DNA from: Cobetia amphilecti
GTDB lineage: Bacteria; Pseudomonadota; Gammaproteobacteria; Pseudomonadales; Halomonadaceae
DNA length: 64,000 nt
Strand: one strand, 5' to 3'
Assembly (NCBI RefSeq): GCF_030010415.1
Contig: NZ_JASCSA010000008.1
Program-made: the position numbers and the translations under genes
Notes under the pieces: model-generated
Seen by the model: the letters and a program-made list of their open reading frames with translations, nothing else
The model's database searches: none
What the model was told of the DNA's origin: nothing
Shown here: positions 26,019 to 33,927 of the stretch, in pieces
Numbering within the stretch: the first letter of the stretch is position 1
How the letters are laid out: the number at the start of each line of letters is the position of its first letter

Positions 26019-27056
26019 ATGTCTAATCCACCATCATCTCCCCGCCGCAACCGCAAGGGTGCCATGCAGCCGACCCTGAATGACGTGGCCCGGGAAGCCG
26101 GGGTCTCCTCGATCACCGTCTCGCGCTACTTCAATAGCCCCGACAGCGTGCGCGAAGCGACACGCGTCAAGGTCGAAGCGGCCATCGAGAAGGTCGGCTA
26201 CGTGCGCAACATGATTGCCGGCAGCCTGGCCTCGGCCTCCAGTCGCGTGATTCCGGTGATCGTGCCCTCGTTGTCCAACGTGGTATTCATCGACGTGATC
26301 AAGGGCCTGCAGGACGAATTCGAGGCACACGGCTATCAGCTGCTGCTGGGCAAGACGGATTACGATCTGGCTCGGGAAACCCAGCTGATCCGTACCTTTC
26401 TGGGCTGGTCGGCCGCGGGCCTGGTGGTGACGGGGCTGCGCCATGACGATGCGACGCGCCAGATACTGGAGAACTGGAATCAGCCGATCGTTGAGATCAT
26501 GGAGCTGGGGGAAGGGTTGGATCTGAACGTGGGGATGGATCATGTCGCCGCTGGGCGCGCCATGACCGAGCACCTGCTGGCACGCGGATATCGCACGATC
26601 CACTTCGCCGGTGCCGAGCTCGATCGCGACTATCGCGCGGCGATGCGCTATGCCGGGCACCGTGAGGCGCTGGCGGCGGCCGGCATCGAGGACGCCCCCC
26701 TGCTCGACCTGCCCGTGCGTCAACAGATGACCAGCGGTGCTCAGGCGCTTGAGCGTATCAAAGCGACATTCCCTGACTGCGACGCCATCCACTTCGCCAA
26801 CGATGACATGGCCTGTGGCGCGATTCTCGCCGCCGCGCGGCTTGGGGTGCGCATCCCAGAGGATATCGCCATCGCCGGCTTCAATGGCCTGCCAATCGGG
26901 GAGCATGTCACGCCGCGCCTCACCACCATCGTCTCACCGCGGGAGCAGATAGGCCGTGTGGCCGCACGCAAGTTGCTGGCACGCATCAACGGTGACCCCG
27001 TCGGGGAACTGAGTCATGACCTGGGGTTCACGCTGCGGGTCGGTGACAGCACTTGA
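26019..27056 (+). CDS. LacI-family repressor of the acid-sugar operon
   Basis: The 345-residue protein starts with a basic leader and then the LacI helix-turn-helix, TLNDVAREAGVSSITVSRYF at about residues 19-38, with the hinge following. The periplasmic-binding-like sensor domain spans about residues 75-340. It is divergent from the ltnD-otnK-otnC-otnI-denD-gntP cluster and faces its two operators, so it is most likely the local repressor, released by an acid-sugar intermediate. It resembles GntR (gluconate) type LacI proteins; the ligand is not evident. The internal ATG at 26064 (MQPTLND) is an alternative start. Confidence 0.88.
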   Translation: MSNPPSSPRRNRKGAMQPTLNDVAREAGVSSITVSRYFNSPDSVREATRVKVEAAIEKVGYVRNMIAGSLASASSRVIPVIVPSLSNVVFIDVIKGLQDEFEAHGYQLLLGKTDYDLARETQLIRTFLGWSAAGLVVTGLRHDDATRQILENWNQPIVEIMELGEGLDLNVGMDHVAAGRAMTEHLLARGYRTIHFAGAELDRDYRAAMRYAGHREALAAAGIEDAPLLDLPVRQQMTSGAQALERIKATFPDCDAIHFANDDMACGAILAAARLGVRIPEDIAIAGFNGLPIGEHVTPRLTTIVSPREQIGRVAARKLLARINGDPVGELSHDLGFTLRVGDST

Positions 27057-27118
27057 AGCCGCGAAGCTTCTCAAGGCGCAGTCCGGTTGACTCACGATTG
27101 AGGCCTCTCAAAGGTGCA

Positions 27119-27170
27119 TTTACGTCATTCAGGGCGGGCTGGTACCCAGCCTCGTCAAAGTTGACGTAAA
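27119..27170. promoter_or_regulatory. Nested palindromes upstream of the carnitine operon
   Basis: Outer arms TTTACGTCA (27119-27127) and TGACGTAAA (27162-27170) are perfectly inverted. Inside them are the hairpin GGCTGG-TAC-CCAGCC (27137-27151) and the dyad CGTCAA-AG-TTGACG (27153-27166), which shares its right half with the outer arm. The block lies 167 bases before cdhC. It is a candidate binding region for the CdhR-like activator or the local LacI protein. Confidence 0.45.
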
Positions 27171-27336
27171 ACGCAAAGTATCCGGCGCGTTCTGATCATC
27201 TCGCCGCCCCCAACTTCACGACACTGTGTTCAACAAAGGCGCAGAGGCAATGCGACCGGGGCGTGCAGGTTGACGTCTGGCGACATGGCCGCTGCGACTT
27301 ACCGCAGACAAGTGTCCTGACACGTGAGGCTCGACG

Positions 27337-28272
27337 ATGAATCGCAAGACTATCCTGACATGCGCCATCACTGGCGCGGGTGATACCGCCAGCAAGAACC
27401 CGAATGTTCCGGTGACGCCGAAGCAGATCGCCGATGACTGCATCGCGGCGGCCAAGGCCGGCGCCAGCGTGGCCCACATTCACGTGCGTGATCCGGAGAC
27501 CGGCGGCATCAGCCACTCCACCGAGCACTTCCGTGAAGTCATGGACCGTGTGCGTTCAGCCGACACCGACATCGTCATGAACATCACCGCAGGTGGCGGC
27601 GGCGACTGGATTCCGGATGCCAACGACCCGACCCGTGGCGGCCCGGGCACCGATATCCAGACCCCGGCCGAGCGTCATGCGCCGATCCAGGAACTGCTGC
27701 CGGAACTGTGCACCCTAGACTGCGGCAGCCTGAACTTCGGCGACATGGTCTACATCAACACCGCTGACTGGCTGCGTGAGCACGCTCGTCTGGTGCAGGC
27801 CGCTGGCGTCAAGCCGGAGCTCGAATGCTTCGACCTGGGCCACGTCTGGTTCGCTCGCCAGCTGCAGCAGGAAGGCCTGCTCGACGACGACCTGCTGTTC
27901 CAGCTGTGCCTGGGCATTCCTTGGGGCGCGGAAGCCGACACCGAAACCATGCTGACCATGAAGAACAAGCTGCCGACCAACTCCAACTGGGCAGCCTTCG
28001 GTATCGGCCGCATGCAGATACCGATGGTCGCACAGGCCGTGCTGCTGGGCGGTCACGCTCGCGTCGGTCTCGAAGACAACCTCTATCTGTCCAAGGGTGT
28101 GATGGCCACAAACGCTCAGCTGGTCGAGAAGTCCTCTGGCATCATCGAGAACCTGGGCTCCAGCGTGATGACCCCGGCCGAGACTCGCGCCTTCCTCAAG
28201 CTGCGTGATCCGTCCACCGGCAAGACCGCCGGCGACGTGGCAGCCCTCGAAACCGCAGGCGGTGTCGCATGA
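27337..28272 (+). CDS. cdhC: 3-dehydrocarnitine cleavage enzyme (BKACE family)
   Basis: CdhC condenses 3-dehydrocarnitine with acetyl-CoA to give acetoacetate and betainyl-CoA. The 311-residue TIM-barrel protein belongs to the beta-keto acid cleavage enzyme family (formerly DUF849). Visible are the zinc histidines in VAHIHVRDPETGG (near residue 47), NITAGGGGDW and the terminal GLEDNLYLSKG. The neighbours cdhA and cdhB give the same order as the Pseudomonas aeruginosa carnitine cluster and settle the substrate. It overlaps cdhA by four bases (ATGA). Confidence 0.93.
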   Translation: MNRKTILTCAITGAGDTASKNPNVPVTPKQIADDCIAAAKAGASVAHIHVRDPETGGISHSTEHFREVMDRVRSADTDIVMNITAGGGGDWIPDANDPTRGGPGTDIQTPAERHAPIQELLPELCTLDCGSLNFGDMVYINTADWLREHARLVQAAGVKPELECFDLGHVWFARQLQQEGLLDDDLLFQLCLGIPWGAEADTETMLTMKNKLPTNSNWAAFGIGRMQIPMVAQAVLLGGHARVGLEDNLYLSKGVMATNAQLVEKSSGIIENLGSSVMTPAETRAFLKLRDPSTGKTAGDVAALETAGGVA

Positions 28273-29222
28273 GCCAGTTATCTGTCGTAGGAACCGGTGT
28301 CATCGGCAACGGCTGGATCTCCCGCGCGCTGGCCAATGGCTGGGACGTGGTCGCCTTTGATCCGGCCCCGGATGCCGAAGCCCGCACTCGCGCCTTCGTC
28401 GAGAATGCCTGGCATGCACTGGAGAAGGATGGCCTGGCGGAAGGCGCTTCCGTCGATCGTCTGCGCTTCGCCGCGACCCTCGAAGAAGCTGTCGTCGGTG
28501 CTGATCTGATCCAGGAAAACGTGCCGGAGCGTCTGCCGCTCAAGCAGGAAATCCTCAGCGCTATCGATGCCGCGGCAGAAGAGCACGTGGTGATCGGCTC
28601 TTCCACCTCCGGATTCAAGCCGACCGATCTGCAACAGGACTGCAAGAAGGCGCCGGGCCGCGTCATCGTCGCCCACCCCTTCAACCCGGTCTATCTGCTG
28701 CCGCTGGTCGAGCTGGTGGGTGGCGAGCACACCTCCCCGGCGCTGCTGGAAGGCGCACGCGAAGACTATCAAGCACTGGCCATGCGTCCACTGATCGTGC
28801 GTCGCGAGATCGAAGGTCACATCGCGGATCGTCTGATGGAAGCGCTGTGGCGTGAAGCCCTGCACCTGGTCAACGATGGCGTCGCCACCACCGAAGAGAT
28901 CGACGCGGCCGTCGTCTATGGCTGTGGTCTGCGCTGGTCGCTGATGGGCACCTTCCTGACCTTCCACCTCGCCGGCGGCGAGCCGGGCATGCGTCACATG
29001 CTCGAGCAGTTCGGCCCGGCCCTGAAACTGCCGTGGACCAAACTCGAAGCGCCGGAGCTGACCGACGAGCTGATCGACAAGGTCGTGGAAGGCTGCGAAT
29101 ACCAGGCAGCGGGTCGCCCGGTTGCCGAGCTGGATCGTCGTCGCGATGACTTCCTGGTCGAGCTGCTGACGCTGACGCGCAAGTACTGGCCGGAAGCCGA
29201 AGGTCTCGAGGGGCGTATCTGA
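28269..29222 (+). CDS. cdhA: L-carnitine 3-dehydrogenase
   Basis: CdhA oxidises L-carnitine with NAD to 3-dehydrocarnitine (EC 1.1.1.108), the first step of aerobic carnitine breakdown. The 317-residue protein is of the 3-hydroxyacyl-CoA dehydrogenase fold: GTGVIGNGW at residues 8-16, the NAD-acidic FDPAPDAE, GSSTSGFKPTDLQ, and AHPFNPVYLLPLVELVGG with the catalytic histidine. It is coupled to cdhC and cdhB by stop/start overlaps. Confidence 0.94.
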   Translation: MSQLSVVGTGVIGNGWISRALANGWDVVAFDPAPDAEARTRAFVENAWHALEKDGLAEGASVDRLRFAATLEEAVVGADLIQENVPERLPLKQEILSAIDAAAEEHVVIGSSTSGFKPTDLQQDCKKAPGRVIVAHPFNPVYLLPLVELVGGEHTSPALLEGAREDYQALAMRPLIVRREIEGHIADRLMEALWREALHLVNDGVATTEEIDAAVVYGCGLRWSLMGTFLTFHLAGGEPGMRHMLEQFGPALKLPWTKLEAPELTDELIDKVVEGCEYQAAGRPVAELDRRRDDFLVELLTLTRKYWPEAEGLEGRI

Positions 29223-29689
29223 TGGACCTGCTCAAGATCACGGTGCCGCATGAGTGGGTCGACTACAACGGCCACATGAATGATGCCGAATACGCGCGTG
29301 CCTTCTCGATGGCGGTCGAGGCGCTGATGGAGCACGTGGGCCTGGATGCCGAGGGTCGTCGCGAACACGACCTGACCATCTACACCCTGGAGACGCACCT
29401 GTGCTACCTGGCGGAGGCGCACGAAGGCCAGACACTCAAGGTCAAGGTCCTGCTGCTGGATCACGACCCCAAGCGTCAGCACGTGCTGTTCACTCTGACC
29501 GATGCCGACGGCGGCGAGATTGCCACCAGCGAGCAGATGTTGATGGCGATGAGCATCAGTGGCGGTCGTCCGACCCCCTGCCCGGAAGCGGTGGCGGAGC
29601 GCATCGCCGCCCTGCCCCAGCCGGCAGGCGACGAGGACTGGCCCAAGGCGGCCGGTCGTCGTATCGCCATCCGCCGCAAGACGACCTGA
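29222..29689 (+). CDS. cdhB: Betainyl-CoA thioesterase
   Basis: CdhB hydrolyses betainyl-CoA to glycine betaine and CoA. The 155-residue protein has the hot-dog thioesterase fold with WVDYNGHMNDAEYARAFS near residue 13, the 4-hydroxybenzoyl-CoA thioesterase-like active-site block. It follows cdhA with a TGATG overlap. The betaine formed is an osmoprotectant as well as a carbon and nitrogen source, consistent with the betaine carriers encoded nearby. The operon then meets a terminator. Confidence 0.9.
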   Translation: MDLLKITVPHEWVDYNGHMNDAEYARAFSMAVEALMEHVGLDAEGRREHDLTIYTLETHLCYLAEAHEGQTLKVKVLLLDHDPKRQHVLFTLTDADGGEIATSEQMLMAMSISGGRPTPCPEAVAERIAALPQPAGDEDWPKAAGRRIAIRRKTT

Positions 29690-29749
29690 GACGTGTGACA
29701 ACCGATGTCCGCTTCGGATAACAAGTCGCTGATTTAGCGTCGAAACCCG

Positions 29750-29780
29750 CACCCTGCCAGTCTTCTGGCGGGGTGTTATT
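29750..29780 (+). terminator. Rho-independent terminator after cdhB
   Basis: An 11-base stem (29750-29760 with 29765-29775, one G-U pair) and a TCTT loop are followed by the short run TTATT. It lies 60 bases after cdhB and 35 before the esterase gene. Confidence 0.7.
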
Positions 29781-29809
29781 GTCTTGGGACACCCGCCGAG
29801 AGCCGACTC

Positions 29810-30856
29810 ATGACCATGACGCCTTCCCCCATCACCTGTCGCGCCTTCATCGATGACTTCGCGCGCGGCATGGATGAAATGGTAGAGATGCCGCTGGCAG
29901 ACGCCCGCAAGCGCTATGAACAACTGTGCCAGCAACTTGGTGCGCCGCTCGCCGAGGGCGTCACGACCCACGAGAATCATGTCGAGATCGCCGGCCGGGC
30001 AACGCCGCTGCGCCTGCGCCACTTCATCCCGGAGGTGGCACGCAAGGCAGACGGCAACCTGCCAGCACCGGTGGTGTTTCTGCACGGCGGGGCCTGGCAG
30101 ATAGGCTCGCCCGAGAGCCATCAGGGCATCGCCTCCAGCCTGGCCGCCCAGCTGGGGCGTGAGGTGGTCAGTGTCGATTATCGCCTGCTGCCGGACGCCA
30201 ACTATCAGGACGCACTGGCGGATTGCCTGGCGACCATCGAGCACCTCTCCGCCACTGTCGAACCGGTGGCCATCGTCGGTGACAGCGCCGGCGCTCGACT
30301 GGCGATGGATGTGGCGCGCCGACTCGATACCGAGATGCCCAACATCGGCCTGCAGGGCACGCGCATGCAAAGCCTCGGCACCCACGGCGCGGAAATGGAG
30401 ACGGCCCACCATCAGGAACATCCGGCCCCCGAGAAGCCCACAAGCTATGTGCTGGGGCTGATCTACCCGCCGATGGACCCGGTCTTCGTGCTGGCCAAGG
30501 AGAACGAGTTCGCGCTGGGTTCGGATGCGCCGCTACTCGGCCGCGATGAAGTGGTCAGCATGTGGCTGACCGTCGCCGAGGGCGACCGCTCCGCCAGCTA
30601 TTCGCCCTCGCCGGCCCATTCCCAGCAGCCGCCGGCACGCCAGATCGAAGTGCTGGCCGCCGAACATGACCCGCTGACCCAACCGCTGGAGGCAGCGGTG
30701 GATGTCTGGCGCTGGCGCGGTGCCGATGTCGGCTATCGCAGTGCAAGCGGCATGGTGCATGCGGCGCTGCATGCACATCATGCGCTCCCCGAGATGCAGC
30801 ACGCCTGGCAGGCCTTCTGTGAAGCCCTCGATCGGCGTCTGTGCGCCCTGGACTAG
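29810..30856 (+). CDS. Alpha/beta-hydrolase esterase, HocS-like acylcarnitine hydrolase
   Basis: The 348-residue protein is a hormone-sensitive-lipase-type esterase. The oxyanion block FLHGGAWQIGS is near residue 84; the triad is S159 in GDSAG, D287 in AEHDPL and H317 in MVHAALHAHH. A polar insertion of about 40 residues follows the nucleophile helix (residues 175-215). In Pseudomonas aeruginosa a gene of this family next to cdhB (PA5384, HocS) hydrolyses short-chain O-acylcarnitines, so here it probably releases carnitine for CdhA. The substrate is inferred from position. It lies after a terminator, so it may be partly uncoupled from cdhCAB. Confidence 0.8.
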   Translation: MTMTPSPITCRAFIDDFARGMDEMVEMPLADARKRYEQLCQQLGAPLAEGVTTHENHVEIAGRATPLRLRHFIPEVARKADGNLPAPVVFLHGGAWQIGSPESHQGIASSLAAQLGREVVSVDYRLLPDANYQDALADCLATIEHLSATVEPVAIVGDSAGARLAMDVARRLDTEMPNIGLQGTRMQSLGTHGAEMETAHHQEHPAPEKPTSYVLGLIYPPMDPVFVLAKENEFALGSDAPLLGRDEVVSMWLTVAEGDRSASYSPSPAHSQQPPARQIEVLAAEHDPLTQPLEAAVDVWRWRGADVGYRSASGMVHAALHAHHALPEMQHAWQAFCEALDRRLCALD

Positions 30857-30860
30857 CGCA

Positions 30861-30895
30861 AAACGCCCAGCCACGAAAGTCGTGACTGGGCGTTT
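30861..30895. terminator. Terminator after the esterase gene
   Basis: Perfect outer arms AAACGCCCAG and CTGGGCGTTT (30861-30870, 30886-30895) with an inner CACGA/TCGTG pairing. The arms end in TTT on both strands, so it can work in both directions. Confidence 0.85.
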
Positions 30896-30901
30896 GTGTA
30901 T

Positions 30902-30981
30902 CTGGTGACAGACATAGCTGGTGACCGACATAGTTGACGGCAGATATAGCTGATGACCGAAGGGCCTGGTGATGACCGCTC
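30902..30981. repeat. Five degenerate tandem 16-bp repeats
   Basis: Units start at 30902, 30918, 30934, 30950 and 30966. The first two, CTGGTGACAGACATAG and CTGGTGACCGACATAG, differ at one base; later units diverge. They fill the space between the esterase terminator and the convergent unknown gene and slightly precede its stop codon. Confidence 0.75.
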
Positions 30982-30997
30982 GAGCGTCAGCTGTCGG

Positions 30998-31912
30998 TCA
31001 AGTCTTCAGGCTCGCCGGTGACATGAAGCGCAGCTCGATGGCGACCGGGCACTGACGGATGCGCTGATGCCACTCTTGCTCCAGCCGCTCCCGCGTCATG
31101 TCCTGAGACGAATCCTCCGTCAGTACGACCACGACGATCAGTCTGAAATTGGCATCAAGGGTGCGGTCCGCCAGCAGCGCCTCGTAGAGCAGACTTTGCA
31201 GCACCGTCTGCGCTCTGGCGTAGTGCTTGAGCACCTTCACTTCAATGAACGTGAAGGGGGCACTTTCTCCCTCGAGCAGCGCATCGAAGCAGGCATCGGT
31301 CTCGCCGACACGCACATGCCGCGTCATTCCACCGCTCGCACCACCGCCACCACCACCCGCAGTGGAGGACTCCTGCATCTGACGCAGCACCGCATCCTTC
31401 AGCTGGGTCATCTGCTGGCGATGATGATCCAGATGCTCGGCACGCGATAACGGCGCCTTCTCGTCGGTGCCGTCCTGCGGGCTCAACAGCTGCGCAACAT
31501 CGGCATCGTCGACGGCCTGCCCACTATCCTCATCTGCGGCTGATACCTGAGCCTCGGCGCCTACTCCGCCCTGCTGCCAATCACTCTCCCCCAGCGACTC
31601 CTGCACCTCGCGAGTCAGACGCTTCTCCTGCTCGGCTGGCGATAGCGTGCGCATGAAGGAGCGATCCTTGTCGTAATCCCCCGGCGCATACAACTTGCCG
31701 TGATGATGGGTCACGAGTCGATAGAACACCGCCAGCACCAGCAGCGGAAACACCACGATGAAACCGATCAACGGCCAACGCTCCGCCACCGTCAGCGTCT
31801 CGGCCGCCGAATTCAGCAGCAGACTCGCGAAGCCATAGATCAACGAGATGAACAACGCGATGATCCCCAGCGGGTTCCGCGCCAACTGCCTGGCATATTT
31901 CATGAACTGCAT
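30998..31912 (-). CDS. Membrane-anchored protein with a possible PD-(D/E)xK-like domain, function unknown
   Basis: I do not recognise this 304-residue protein. It has two N-terminal membrane helices (about residues 15-37 and 46-66), a long acidic, low-complexity linker (90-170), a six-glycine run near residue 190, and a folded C-terminal domain (200-300). That domain contains CFDALLEGESAPFTFIEVKV followed by a helix and the strand FRLIVVVVL. The order acidic residue, strand, IEVK, helix, strand resembles the core of restriction-endonuclease-like folds, but also of non-catalytic relatives. It is convergent with the esterase gene. The function is open. Confidence 0.75.
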   Translation of the reverse strand: MQFMKYARQLARNPLGIIALFISLIYGFASLLLNSAAETLTVAERWPLIGFIVVFPLLVLAVFYRLVTHHHGKLYAPGDYDKDRSFMRTLSPAEQEKRLTREVQESLGESDWQQGGVGAEAQVSAADEDSGQAVDDADVAQLLSPQDGTDEKAPLSRAEHLDHHRQQMTQLKDAVLRQMQESSTAGGGGGGASGGMTRHVRVGETDACFDALLEGESAPFTFIEVKVLKHYARAQTVLQSLLYEALLADRTLDANFRLIVVVVLTEDSSQDMTRERLEQEWHQRIRQCPVAIELRFMSPASLKT

Positions 31913-31992
31913 ACGCGCTCCATTCCTTGGGGCTTACTGAGGGCATCCACATGCAATGGGGGCGAGCAGCCCGATAATGCAAGAGGCCAACC

Positions 31993-32370
31993 TCACCACT
32001 GCATCACGATGAAGGTCAGGGTCATCACGCCGATGGCGGCCAGCCAGGCGCCCAGCACGCGCTGGGCGATGACGAAAGCCGTCTCGGGGAGCAAACGCCC
32101 GGCTAGTGCAAGAACTCCCCTGCCGGCGACAACGATGAGGAGTATGGCCGTCATCACGCCCAGCAGTATTGCCACTGGGGTAGTGGCCACGTCATGACCG
32201 ACGAACAGCAGGGCGACCACCAGCCTCGACAACACTGCCGGGATACGCGCCATCAGCGCCCTGCCCCACAGCGTGCGCAGCGGTAGATGAATCGACACCA
32301 GCAAGGCCACGACGATCGCGAAACCCACGACTCCCATCACCAGGTAATCCGGTGCGGCAAGGTGGCGCAC
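31993..32370 (-). CDS. Small integral membrane protein of unknown function
   Basis: A 125-residue protein with three or four hydrophobic helices (about residues 10-28, 45-82 and 100-122) and basic loops. The reading starts at a GTG at 32370; an internal ATG at residue 12 is an alternative, and neither has a clear ribosome site. No family motif is recognised. It lies downstream of cdhR on the same strand, separated by a tandem 20-bp repeat. Confidence 0.55.
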   Translation of the reverse strand: MRHLAAPDYLVMGVVGFAIVVALLVSIHLPLRTLWGRALMARIPAVLSRLVVALLFVGHDVATTPVAILLGVMTAILLIVVAGRGVLALAGRLLPETAFVIAQRVLGAWLAAIGVMTLTFIVMQW

Positions 32371-32385
32371 GAACTTGCAGCAATT

Positions 32386-32425
32386 GTTGAAAGCAGCGCC
32401 CTTGTGTTGAAAGCAGCGTCCTTGG
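32386..32425. repeat. Tandem 20-bp direct repeat
   Basis: Two adjacent 20-base units (32386-32405, 32406-32425) match at 18 of 20 positions, sharing the core GTTGAAAGCAGCG. They occupy nearly all of the space between the cdhR stop and the start of the small membrane protein gene. Confidence 0.85.
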
Positions 32426-32432
32426 CCAGGTC

Positions 32433-33389
32433 TCAGCGCGTCTGGCGCGGGGAATGCCCGAAGTGGTTGCGGTAGGCACGTGAGAAGCTGGAGCTGGAGG
32501 TGAAACCGCTCGACAACCCGACCGAGAGAATATCGAGGTCGGTTTCCTTGAGCAGATGCCGCGCCCGCTCCAGGCGCAGCCGCAGGTACCAGGCCCGCGG
32601 TGAGGTCGACAGCTCCTGTTCGAACAGGCGCTGCAACTGGCGCAGCGAGACGCGACAGCGCTTCGCCAGCTCCTCCAGCGACAAGGGGGTGTCCAGGTTC
32701 TGCTCCATCAGGGCGACCGCATCCACCAGCTGGCGCTTGTGGGTGCCCAGGCGGCGCGCCAACGTCATGCGCTGCTGGTCCGTCCGCGTGCGCATGCGGT
32801 CGTGTACCAGCTGCTCCGAGACATCCACCGCCAGCGCCGTACCGTGTCGGCGGGCAATCACATCCAGCGCCATGTCCATCGCGGCTGCCCCACCGGCACA
32901 GGAAAAGCGCCGCGCGCCCAGCTCGAACAGCTCATCCGAGGTACTGATGGTCGGGAAGCGCTCACGAAACGCCGGCAGGCTTTCCCAGTGCAGCGTGACC
33001 CGCTCGCCGTCCAGCAGTCCTGCCGCCGCCAGCAGGAAACAGCCGGTATCCAGGCCGCCCAGCACACAGCCTCCGCCATCGAGACGATGCAGCCAGCCCG
33101 TCAAGGCGCGATTGAGGTGCGCCTCTGGCTCGAAACCACTGCATACCGCCAGCGAAGGCAGGGAGCGAATATCGAGAATGCTGTGGTCGGCGACCAGCGT
33201 CATGCCACTGGAAGACGTGACCGGCTGGCCATCCTCACTGATGAGCAGCCAGCGAAACAGCGGCTTGCCACTGATGCGATTGGCGATGCGCAGAGGCTCC
33301 ACGGCCGCGAAGAACGCCATCATCGAGAAGCGTGGCAGCAAGAGAAACCCGATGGTTTCCGGTAGCGGGCCGATGTAATCGAGTCGCAT
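32433..33389 (-). CDS. cdhR: GATase1-like AraC-family regulator, CdhR-like carnitine activator
   Basis: This 318-residue protein has an N-terminal class I glutamine-amidotransferase-like sensing domain (about residues 8-180, with LPRFSMMAFFAAVEPLR and FSCAGGAAAMDMALDVIARR) and a C-terminal AraC helix-turn-helix domain (about 215-315, with LEELAKRCRVSLRQLQRLF and GFTSSSSFSRAYRNHFG). CdhR of Pseudomonas activates the carnitine genes and is of this size and type; GbdR and related proteins are alternatives. The ATG at 33389 gives the expected family N-terminus (MRLDYIGPLP); the frame is open 61 codons further but that stretch looks non-coding. It is divergent from the first BCCT gene. Confidence 0.82.
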   Translation of the reverse strand: MRLDYIGPLPETIGFLLLPRFSMMAFFAAVEPLRIANRISGKPLFRWLLISEDGQPVTSSSGMTLVADHSILDIRSLPSLAVCSGFEPEAHLNRALTGWLHRLDGGGCVLGGLDTGCFLLAAAGLLDGERVTLHWESLPAFRERFPTISTSDELFELGARRFSCAGGAAAMDMALDVIARRHGTALAVDVSEQLVHDRMRTRTDQQRMTLARRLGTHKRQLVDAVALMEQNLDTPLSLEELAKRCRVSLRQLQRLFEQELSTSPRAWYLRLRLERARHLLKETDLDILSVGLSSGFTSSSSFSRAYRNHFGHSPRQTR

Positions 33390-33927
33390 CGTGCAGTGGC
33401 TCCAGAGAGTGAGAAGGTGAATCCGTCCTGCCCGGCGGCTGAGCGCAAGCAGCGTCAATGACGTTGTGAGGGCAAGCGTCCGGGGGCAGGCTCCGCTCAC
33501 GCCCCTGCATCGCCGGAATGTTATCCCGAAAGCGTCCCAAAGACGGCCAACATCGTCGCTTTCAGGCAACAAGTGGTCGCATCACGTCAAAAATATCATT
33601 ACATGATTTCTGCCTCTCTGACAGCCACGACGCCACTGCGCGATAGCCCTTGCCAATGAGTCTGCGTGACCGAATGGGCTCGCTGGCGAACGCGCTTTTC
33701 TAAAACAGCCAATTTTCCAGAAGCCGTAGCCATCAAAATCAATTCTATTCATAATATATTGTAATGCTTTGAGGGAGTTAGCGTCTTCCCGCGCCGCTCG
33801 ACAAGCATTCACATCTTCATCTCGTTGCCTTATCGACAACAATTTTTCGCGACAGATGAACGGTCATTCCGCCGTGACCGCGACAGGGAACGCTGGCCCT
33901 ACGACCAGCTCGAACAGGAGATATTGC
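33390..33927. other. Divergent promoter region between cdhR and the first BCCT gene
   Basis: These 538 bases carry no convincing gene. The stretch from about 33590 to 33850 is clearly richer in A and T than the surroundings and includes a TAATAT element at 33752-33757 within ATAATATATT. It should hold the promoters of cdhR and the BCCT gene. The ribosome site AGGAG at 33916-33920 belongs to the BCCT gene. Confidence 0.5.

Noticed and set aside
28994..30421. 475-codon minus-strand frame across cdhA, cdhB and the esterase gene
   Set aside because: It covers three well-identified plus-strand genes and encodes low-complexity His/Arg/Gln-rich sequence.
30902..30981. CRISPR-like array
   Set aside because: The repeats are directly adjacent and degenerate, with no spacers and no cas genes nearby.
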